58,490 nucleotides of DNA from a bacterium BMS3Bbin14 (GTDB lineage: Bacteria > Desulfobacterota > Desulfobulbia > Desulfobulbales > Desulfobulbaceae), in NCBI GenBank assembly GCA_002897615.1, contig BDTX01000008.1:1-58490 (forward strand), written 5' to 3'. The first letter of the stretch is position 1. Each line of letters opens with the position of its first letter. Below are positions 45,096 to 54,146 of this stretch, in pieces. The notes beneath the pieces are model-generated. The model was not told the DNA's origin, made no database searches, and worked only from the letters and a program-made list of their open reading frames with translations. A program made the translations under genes and the position numbers.

Positions 45096-46346
45096 CTACT
45101 TTTCATCAAACCTTTTCACGATGACCACCGAATTGATGCCCACCATGCCGAAGGAGTTATTCAAGATTGTAAACGGCTTGTCAAGTGGTTTCGGTTTATT
45201 TGCGATAATACCCGGCAGATTGCAGTCCGGATCCAGGTTATCCAGGTTGATTGTCGGGTGCACAAGATGGTCCGTGAACGAGGGGAGATTCCCGGCCAGC
45301 TCCAGGACCCCGGCCGCTCCCATGGCGTGGCCGATGCTGGATTTGGTGTTGTTGATCCAGGTATCGGGGCAATCGGAAAAAACCTGGCGAATGGCCTTGC
45401 ACTCCTCGATATCTCCCTGCCGGGTGCCGGTGGCGTGGGTATTGATAATGGTGATGTCCCGGGGCTCAAGGCCGGCCCGCTGCAGGGCCCGCTGCATGCA
45501 CTCGCTCTGGCGGGGACCGTAGGGCATAACGAAATCACGGGCATCGGAGTTCATGGCGTAGCCCGCAATCTCGGCATAAATTTTTGCCCCCCGGGCCCGG
45601 GCCCGGTCAAGCCGCTCCAGGGTGAAAACGCAGCCCCCTTCGGAGATAACGATCCCGTTGCGGGCCAGATCAAAGGGCCGGCTGGCCCGGGTCGGGTCCG
45701 GGTGTTCGGCCAGGGCGCCCTGGGCGCGGAAACTGGCAAAAATGCCGAACGAACCCACGCATTCGGAAATGCCGCCGCACAGGGCCAGGTCGACCTCGCC
45801 GAGACGCAGCATCTGGGTGCCCTGGATCAACGCGGCATTGCCGGCCGCGCAGGCCGCGCCCACGGAATAATGCGGCCCGGTGATGCCGAGATTCATGGTG
45901 ATCTCGCCGGCCGGGTTATTCAGGACCGTTCGGGGATTATGATGGTGGGTCCAGTAATCGACGTTATAGTCATAGCGGCTGATATTATAGACTTCGTTTT
46001 CCGTCTCCACCGTGCCGTGTTCGGTCAGCCCGAGGTAGACGCCGGTTTCGGCCCGGTCATAGCCGGAAAAATCGATTCCCGCATCGGCCAGGGCCTCGTT
46101 GGCGCAATAGACGGCGATACAGCCGGCCCGGGTGCCGCGCTTGTTTTCCTTTTTTTTGCGGTATTTCGTCTCCGCAAAGGAGCAGATGCCGGCCGGAACC
46201 GTCCCCATGTAACGGAGATCAATGGTGCTGATCCCGCTCCTGCCGGCCAGGAGATTGGCCCGGAACTCGGACAGGCAGGTGGCCCCGGGCGCAACAAGGC
46301 CCACCCCGGTCAGGACAATACGCTCGTGTTCGGCAAGATGGTGCAT
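45096..46346 (-). CDS. FabF-like 3-oxoacyl-ACP synthase (KAS)
   Basis: 416 residues. Cysteine-histidine-histidine catalytic set: YSVGAACAAGNAALIQG, THATGTRQGD, and SSIGHAMGAAG. KAS II-like enzymes elongate acyl-ACP with malonyl-ACP. The start lies five bases after the alaS stop, with AGGAA inside the alaS end, so it is co-transcribed. It probably initiates or elongates the chain made by this cluster. Confidence 0.88.
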   Translation of the reverse strand: MHHLAEHERIVLTGVGLVAPGATCLSEFRANLLAGRSGISTIDLRYMGTVPAGICSFAETKYRKKKENKRGTRAGCIAVYCANEALADAGIDFSGYDRAETGVYLGLTEHGTVETENEVYNISRYDYNVDYWTHHHNPRTVLNNPAGEITMNLGITGPHYSVGAACAAGNAALIQGTQMLRLGEVDLALCGGISECVGSFGIFASFRAQGALAEHPDPTRASRPFDLARNGIVISEGGCVFTLERLDRARARGAKIYAEIAGYAMNSDARDFVMPYGPRQSECMQRALQRAGLEPRDITIINTHATGTRQGDIEECKAIRQVFSDCPDTWINNTKSSIGHAMGAAGVLELAGNLPSFTDHLVHPTINLDNLDPDCNLPGIIANKPKPLDKPFTILNNSFGMVGINSVVIVKRFDEK

Positions 46347-46351
46347 AGGTT

Positions 46352-49006
46352 TTATTCCTCGCCGAGAAGGCTGCGGACAATCCCGGGCACCGAGGCTATG
46401 GCCTCGGCGAGTTTGTCGGTCATGGGGCCGCCGGCCTGGGCCATGTCCGGCCGGCCGCCGCCCCGGCCGCCAACGATCTTGGCGGTGGCGCTGACCAGGT
46501 CGCCGGCCTTGATCCTGCCGGTCAGGTCCTTGCTGACCAGGGCCAGGAGGGCCGCCTTGTCCTTGAACGCCCCGCCGAGGACGGCAACGCCGGAACCCAG
46601 GCGGTCCCGCACCTTGTCGCCGATATCCCGCAGCGTCCTGGGTGAATCCAGGGGCAGTTCCATGGCCAGTACCCGTACTCCGTTTATCTCGACCCCCCCG
46701 GCCAGCAGGCGGTCCAGGTCAACCAGGGCCAGGCGGGCGGTCAGGGCCGCAACCTCTTTTTCCAGCTTTTTCTGTTGTTTCAGCAGCGCCCTGATCTTGT
46801 TCGGCGCCATTGCCAGGGGGGCGGAAAAAATCGCGCTGACCTCGTCGGCCTGCCGGGCCAGTTCCTGCACCCAGGCAACGGCCCGGGAGCCGGTCACGGC
46901 CTCCACCCGGCGTACGCCGGCGGCAATGCCGGTTTCGGAAATAATCTTGAAAAAACCGATCATGCCGGTGGCCGGCGCATGGATGCCGCCGCAGAGTTCC
47001 TTGCTGAAATCACCGATGGAGACCACCCGGACCTCGTCGCCGTATTTTTCGCCAAACAGGGCGGTCGCCCCCCCGGCTATCGCCTGGTCCCGGCCCAGCA
47101 AAGCCGTGTCCACCGGGGTATTGCACCGGATCTGTTCATTGACCAGTTGTTCGATGGCCCGGATCTCGTCGCCGGTGAGCGGTGAAAAATGGGTGAAGTC
47201 AAAACGAAGCCGCTCCTCGTCCACCAGGGAACCGGCCTGTTTGATATGGTCGCCGAGCAGCTTCCGCATGGCGGCCTGGAGAAGATGGGTGGCGGTATGA
47301 TTCAGGGCGATATCGGTGCGGCGCTTCGAGGTGACGAACAGGGCCGCCGTGTCACCGGGCGCGATGCTCCCCTCGGTCACCCGCCCCTCATGCAGGATCA
47401 GGCCGTCCGCCACCTTGCGGGCGGTGGTCACCGCGATCCGGCCATGCGGGCAGACGATCTCGCCGGTATCGCCGACCTGGCCGCCGCACTCGGCGTAAAA
47501 GGGGGTCTCGGGACAATAGATCCGGACGACGGCGCCGGCCTCGGCGCCTTCCAGCAACCGGCCGGTCTCTCCCACCAGGGCGCCGATAACGGATTCGGCC
47601 GACTTTTGTTCATAACCGACGAACCGGCTTTCCCGGCCCTGCCGGAGCAGTTCAATAACGCCCGGGGCCAGGTGCTCGACATCGCAACCCTTCCAGGACC
47701 GTTTGGACTGCTGCCGCTGTACCTCCATGGCCGCATGAAAACCGGCCTCGTCAATGGCCGCCCCCCGTTCCAGGGCCACATCCCTGACGATATCCACCGG
47801 GAAGCCATAGGTGTCGTAGAGCTTAAAAATAAATTCGCCGTCAATTACCACCCGGTCCTGCCCGGCCGCCAGCCGCTCTATTTCTTCGGAGAGCATGGCC
47901 AGGCCGTGATCCAGGGTTTCGCCGAAACGGGTCTCCTCGTTGGTCACCACCTTGGCCAGCAGCTCGGCCGCGCTTTCGAGATGGGGATAGCTCTCGACCA
48001 TCAGGTCGGTCACCTTGGCGCAGATTGCCGCGAAAAATTCCCCGGTCAGCTCCAGGGAGCGGCCGAAACGGATGGCCCGCCGCATGATCCGCCGCAGGAC
48101 ATAGCCCCGTCCTTCGTTGGAGGGCAGCACCCCGTCCGCCACCAGGAAGGTGGTGGCCCGGGCGTGGTCGGCGATAACCCGCATGGCCACGTCCGTGCCC
48201 CGGTCGGCGCCGTAGGTCTTGCCGGCCAGGGCGGCGATACGGTCGATAATCGGGCTGAACAGATCGGAATCAAAGTTGTTGCGCCGGCCCTGCATCACCG
48301 CCGTAATCCGTTCCAGGCCCATGCCCGTGTCAATGGAGGGCCTGGGCAGCGGGGTCAGCTTGCCGCTGCCGTCCCGGGAGGACTGCATGAAGACCAGGTT
48401 CCACAGTTCCAGGAAACGGTCGCAGTCGCAGCCGACCGCGCAGTCGGGCCGGCCGCAGCCCGCCTCCGGCCCCTGGTCGATATGGATCTCGGAACAGGGA
48501 CCGCAGGGTCCGGTATCGCCCATGGCCCAGAAATTCTCCGGCTCGCCGAGACGGACGATCCGCCCGGCGGGCAGGTCGGCAATCCTGCTCCACAGTTCGT
48601 AGGCCTCGTCATCATCCCGGAAGACCGAGACCCAGAGGCGGGCGGGATCGAGCCCCAGCTCCCTGGTCAGGAATTCCCAGGCAAAATCAATGGCCTCCTT
48701 TTTGAAATAATCGCCAAAGGAAAAGTTGCCGAGCATCTCGAAAAAGGTGTGGTGCCGGGCGGTATGGCCGACGTTCTGCAGGTCGTTATGTTTGCCGCCG
48801 GCCCGCACGCAGCGCTGGACGGTGGCGGCCCTGACATAATCGCGCTGTTCCTCGCCCATGAAGACCCGTTTGAACTGGACCATGCCGGCGTTGGTGAAGA
48901 GCAGGGTCGGGTCGTCATGAGGCACCAGCGACGATGAATCGACAACTGTGTGGCCCCGGTCGGCAAAGTATTGTAAAAATCGTCTGCGAATTTCGTTTCC
49001 GGTCAT
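46352..49006 (-). CDS. alaS: Alanyl-tRNA synthetase
   Basis: 884 residues with catalytic, editing and C-terminal (C-Ala) domains. N-terminal motif 2 region: GMVQFKRVFMGEEQRDYV. The editing-site zinc motif is HTATH (LNHTATHLLQAA) with CGGIHAPATG. Catalyses alanine attachment to tRNA-Ala. Five bases before the KAS gene, and 62 bases downstream of acs, all on the minus strand. Housekeeping gene at the head of the lipid-like cluster. Confidence 0.97.
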   Translation of the reverse strand: MTGNEIRRRFLQYFADRGHTVVDSSSLVPHDDPTLLFTNAGMVQFKRVFMGEEQRDYVRAATVQRCVRAGGKHNDLQNVGHTARHHTFFEMLGNFSFGDYFKKEAIDFAWEFLTRELGLDPARLWVSVFRDDDEAYELWSRIADLPAGRIVRLGEPENFWAMGDTGPCGPCSEIHIDQGPEAGCGRPDCAVGCDCDRFLELWNLVFMQSSRDGSGKLTPLPRPSIDTGMGLERITAVMQGRRNNFDSDLFSPIIDRIAALAGKTYGADRGTDVAMRVIADHARATTFLVADGVLPSNEGRGYVLRRIMRRAIRFGRSLELTGEFFAAICAKVTDLMVESYPHLESAAELLAKVVTNEETRFGETLDHGLAMLSEEIERLAAGQDRVVIDGEFIFKLYDTYGFPVDIVRDVALERGAAIDEAGFHAAMEVQRQQSKRSWKGCDVEHLAPGVIELLRQGRESRFVGYEQKSAESVIGALVGETGRLLEGAEAGAVVRIYCPETPFYAECGGQVGDTGEIVCPHGRIAVTTARKVADGLILHEGRVTEGSIAPGDTAALFVTSKRRTDIALNHTATHLLQAAMRKLLGDHIKQAGSLVDEERLRFDFTHFSPLTGDEIRAIEQLVNEQIRCNTPVDTALLGRDQAIAGGATALFGEKYGDEVRVVSIGDFSKELCGGIHAPATGMIGFFKIISETGIAAGVRRVEAVTGSRAVAWVQELARQADEVSAIFSAPLAMAPNKIRALLKQQKKLEKEVAALTARLALVDLDRLLAGGVEINGVRVLAMELPLDSPRTLRDIGDKVRDRLGSGVAVLGGAFKDKAALLALVSKDLTGRIKAGDLVSATAKIVGGRGGGRPDMAQAGGPMTDKLAEAIASVPGIVRSLLGEE

Positions 49007-49068
49007 TTTTTGCTGGAAGCTTGAAAGGGTCAGGGAAATAGAGAAGAAGGCAACCTTGCGTTCTCCGG

Positions 49069-51054
<1,986 letters not shown>

Positions 51055-51407
51055 CAAGGTCTCCTTTAAAAAAAATAGACAGAGTGAAATTTGAAATTCT
51101 AATCCTCGTTGCCGTCGATTCCGGGGGTCGCGACACAGACAATAAAAGTATGTATTGTTACACGGTATGCGGAAAAAATTCCAGAGAATAACGAGGAAAA
51201 CAATGGCAGCAGGTAGGGTGCGTTTTATGCACCAATTGTACGGGCATCCCCGCGCAGGGTGAGATCCGGTAATGTAGGGTGCGTTTTACGCACCTTTACG
51301 CTATGGTTGACAAATAAAGCATTAGAAATTAATTAAGTTCTAAACCCGTAAACCGTAAACCCTAAACCGTAATGCTGTCGCTGCGGGCAAAAAATAATGG
51401 AAGAATC
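51055..51407. other. Intergenic with two 21-bp repeat units, no gene seen
   Basis: Divergent promoter region between acs and the ArsR-family gene. Two near-identical short hairpins occur at 51213-51233 and 51274-51294 (GTAGGGTGCGTTTT[A]...GCACC), a widespread intergenic repeat that forms GGTGCG/CGCACC stems. Confidence 0.6.
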
Positions 51408-51692
51408 ATGGTCCATCAAGAGGTTGAGGATCTTGCGCTCCTGCTGAAATCGATGTCGCATCCGATCCGGCTGCAGATTCTCTGCCTGCTGCAGGAGCGC
51501 GAGATGACCGTCGGCGAGATCCGGAACGAGGTGCAGACGACCAGTGCCAACGTTTCGCAACATCTGGGTGTCCTGCGCAACCAGGGAGTCATCGGCTTTC
51601 GCCGGGACGCCAATTTCATTTACAACCGGATAACCGATGCGCGGGTCACGGACCTGATTACCGCCATGCGGCGCCTGTTCTGCCGTAAGTGA
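51408..51692 (+). CDS. ArsR-family transcriptional regulator
   Basis: 94 residues with a winged helix-turn-helix: MSHPIRLQILCLLQE, then TVGEIRNEVQTTSANVSQHLGVLRNQG. It lacks the classical ArsR metal-site CVC and so may sense redox, sulfur species or another ligand. An in-frame ATG at 51372 would add 12 residues. It is followed, 280 bases on, by a DUF2892 membrane protein, a pairing seen with sulfur-handling genes. Confidence 0.85.
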   Translation: MVHQEVEDLALLLKSMSHPIRLQILCLLQEREMTVGEIRNEVQTTSANVSQHLGVLRNQGVIGFRRDANFIYNRITDARVTDLITAMRRLFCRK

Positions 51693-51972
51693 TCAGGGGC
51701 ACCCCTGACCACTTACAGCGATGGAGTACGTGAAACCGCCTTGATATAACCTGTGATGAGTTATGTTCTGCCGAATCGAGGGAGACCGTCCCGACCGTTA
51801 AGGAAGCGGGAGGCGGCTGATGTGGTTTTTTATTTTGTTGTACATTGCCGGGCAGAGGCAATAAAATATAAATTATGGTTGCCGGGAAAGCTTATCTCCC
51901 GTCATTTCCGATTCGACGGGGCTGTCCCGGCAACCAGCGACCTGAAACACAATTCAAGGAGAAAAGACAGTC
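51693..51972. other. Intergenic with structured leader, no gene seen
   Basis: Between the ArsR gene and the DUF2892 gene. It contains the nested hairpin described separately (51877-51935); no other feature is seen. Confidence 0.5.
51877..51935 (+). promoter_or_regulatory. Nested hairpin in the leader of the DUF2892 gene
   Basis: An exact 11-bp outer stem (GGTTGCCGGGA / TCCCGGCAACC) encloses an inner CCCGTC/GACGGG stem. It lies 37 bases before the gene start. There is no T run, so a leader RNA or structured operator is more likely than a terminator. Function unknown. Confidence 0.4.
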
Positions 51973-52185
51973 ATGGTAGTCAACGATTTGGTTCATGTTT
52001 TTGCCGGTTTCTTCATTTTACTCAGCCTGGCTCTGGGCGTTGAAGCGAGCCCTCTTTTTGTCAGCTCCTACTGGCTCTGGTTTACCGCCTTTGTCGGCCT
52101 CAACCTGTTTCAGTCCGGCTTTTCCAAGGTCTGTCCGCTGGCCTTCATCCTCAAGAAACTGGGGGTCCCGGAGTCCCGGCCCTAA
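51973..52185 (+). CDS. DUF2892/YgaP-like membrane protein
   Basis: 70 residues with two hydrophobic segments (VFAGFFILLSLALGV and YWLWFTAFVGLNLFQSGF) and the motif GFSKVCPL, typical of the YgaP transmembrane region (DUF2892). Members are often fused to or beside rhodaneses. Here it stands alone after an ArsR regulator. AAGGAG precedes the ATG. It ends 75 bases before MITE-A copy 16. Confidence 0.85.
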   Translation: MVVNDLVHVFAGFFILLSLALGVEASPLFVSSYWLWFTAFVGLNLFQSGFSKVCPLAFILKKLGVPESRP

Positions 52186-52259
52186 TCCGGTCAATTCATT
52201 CGCCGGCCCGGACTGACAGGAACAGGACGGCGGTAATGACCGGCCATAAAAGGCAGAGG

Positions 52260-52502
52260 CCTGAATCCGTGAGCGTTCGAGAATGGTGCAGATGCAGATA
52301 GCGAGCCTGCGAGACCTTCGAGGCGGCAACGATGTTGATTATCCTGGTGTGATATCAACGAGTTGTCAACGCAGCAGCTGCGCCGTTATCGGGCGCCCCG
52401 CAGGGCGGCGCGGTGAAGAGTATAAAATGCATTTATTTGTCAATAATGCAATACATTCCACGTATTGCCTGGAATATTACCTCAAGCCGTCACGGATTCA
52501 GG
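52260..52502 (+). mobile_element. MITE-A copy 16, long form
   Basis: A 243-bp copy with both inverted repeats intact, including the extra segment GATAGCGAGCCTGCGAGACC. Flanks AGAGG and CGGAG are not an exact duplication. It lies just upstream of the letA-type gene, whose usable start is 17 bases past its right end. Confidence 0.93.
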
Positions 52503-52518
52503 CGGAGGGAAGAGGCAG

Positions 52519-53910
52519 GTGCCCCTGAGTAAAGCCGTTACACAGTTGGATTGGAGATTTCCCCCCGGCGGCAGCGAAACGGTCGCGGTCGCTTCGGCGG
52601 TTCCGCTTGATTCCGGCGCCCTGACGGTCTGTCCCGCCTGTGACATGATTCTCGCCACCGGGCCCGTCGAGGTCCCGGTGGGCAGCCGGCTGATCTGCCC
52701 GCGCTGCAGAAACACGATCCGCGAATCTAAAAAAGACCCGGTCCGGCGTACCCTCGCCCTGAGCCTCACCGGCCTGATTCTCTTCCTGCCCGCCCACTTC
52801 CTGATTCTCATGACCTTTAAGGTGTTCGGCATGCAGGACCAGGGCTCCGTCTTCGACAGCATCCGCATCCTCTTTCGGCAGGACTACATCTTTGTCGCCT
52901 TCCTGGTCCTGCTGACCGGCATGATCTTCCCCCTGCTCAGGCTGGCCCTGCTCTTTCTGGTCTCTCTTGATCTGTACCGGCAGCGGCTTTCCCGGTTGAC
53001 CCCTTTCATGCTGCGCTGGTATCATCATCTTGAGGAATGGGGCATGTCCGAGGTCTACCTGATCGCCATCCTGGTGGCCGTCACCAAGATGCATCACTCC
53101 ACCCTTATTATCTACGACAAGGGTTTTTTCTGCTTTATCGGGCTGGTGGCCGTCATGATCGGCACCACCCTGGTCCTTGACGAACACGCCTTCTGGGAGA
53201 GGATAGAGGCGCTGGCCGCTCAAAAGAAACAGCGTTCGCCGGCGGCACCGGCCGGCCCGCCGCCGGACCGGGTCTCCCCCCGGCAGACCGCGATGGCGGC
53301 GGGGCTGGTCCAGTGCCGTACCTGTCACAAGGTGCTCCCTTTCCGGCAGTCGCCCCCCGGCCTGGCAGCGCGCTGCCCCCGGTGCGGCGGCCGGCTGCAC
53401 CAGAGACGGCCGCAGTCGCTCGCTACAACCTGGGCCCTGGTCCTGAGTGCGATCATCTTTTTCTTGCCCGCCAACCTGATGCCGATCATGAAAGTCGAAT
53501 TTCTCGGTGTGCCGAAAAGCTCCACCATCATGGACGGCATCACCTATTTTTTTCAGTCCGGTTCCTTCGGCATCGGCCTGATTATCCTGACCGCCTCGAT
53601 CCTGGTGCCGCTCTTCAAGATCATCGGCCTCCTCCTGCTCCTGCTGTCCATCCGCTGCCGCCGGCTGAACTGGCTTACCCATAAGGCCGTGCTGTTTCGT
53701 TTTATCGAATTTATCGGCCGCTGGTCCATGCTGGATGTCTTTGTCGTCTCCCTGCTCTGCGCCCTGGCCGACTTCGGCTTTTTCACAACGATAAAGACGG
53801 CGGCCGGGGTCACCTTTTTCAGCTTTGTCGTCCTGTCGACCATGTTTGCCACCATCAGCTTCGACCCGCGCCTGCTGTGGGATGCAGCGCTCTCAAACCT
53901 GAATCCGTGA
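52519..53910 (+). CDS. letA: LetA/PqiA-type membrane protein, stop codon from MITE
   Basis: About 463 residues from GTG at 52519, which follows GGAGGGAAGAGG. An upstream in-frame ATG at 52465 lies inside MITE-A copy 16 and gives element-derived residues. It has two repeats of a zinc-ribbon-like CPAC...CPRC (VCPACDMI, RTCHKVLPF, CPRCGG), each followed by four membrane helices, the PqiA architecture. With LetB it is thought to move lipids between membranes. The last codons, Leu-Asn-Pro-stop, are read from the inverted repeat of MITE-A copy 17. Confidence 0.9.
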   Translation: MPLSKAVTQLDWRFPPGGSETVAVASAVPLDSGALTVCPACDMILATGPVEVPVGSRLICPRCRNTIRESKKDPVRRTLALSLTGLILFLPAHFLILMTFKVFGMQDQGSVFDSIRILFRQDYIFVAFLVLLTGMIFPLLRLALLFLVSLDLYRQRLSRLTPFMLRWYHHLEEWGMSEVYLIAILVAVTKMHHSTLIIYDKGFFCFIGLVAVMIGTTLVLDEHAFWERIEALAAQKKQRSPAAPAGPPPDRVSPRQTAMAAGLVQCRTCHKVLPFRQSPPGLAARCPRCGGRLHQRRPQSLATTWALVLSAIIFFLPANLMPIMKVEFLGVPKSSTIMDGITYFFQSGSFGIGLIILTASILVPLFKIIGLLLLLLSIRCRRLNWLTHKAVLFRFIEFIGRWSMLDVFVVSLLCALADFGFFTTIKTAAGVTFFSFVVLSTMFATISFDPRLLWDAALSNLNP

Positions 53911-54117
53911 CGTCTTGAGGTGATGTTCCATGCAATATATGGAATTTATTGTATTATATGACTAATAAATGCATTTTATACTTTTCACCGCGCCGCCCTG
54001 CGGGGCGCCCGATAACGGCACAGCTGCTGCGTTGGCAACTCCTTGATATCACACCAGGATAATCAACATCGTTGCCGCCTTGCATCTGTACCGTTCTCGA
54101 ACGCTCACGGATTCAGG
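53898..54117 (-). mobile_element. MITE-A copy 17, inside the letAB operon, TCAAA duplication
   Basis: A 220-bp copy in minus orientation with exact TCAAA duplications (53893-53897 and 54118-54122). It occupies the space between letA and letB, supplying the letA stop codon (53908-53910) and leaving 29 bases to the letB start. Confidence 0.96.
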
Positions 54118-54146
54118 TCAAACTCTTGCCGCGCCGAGGAATAACC

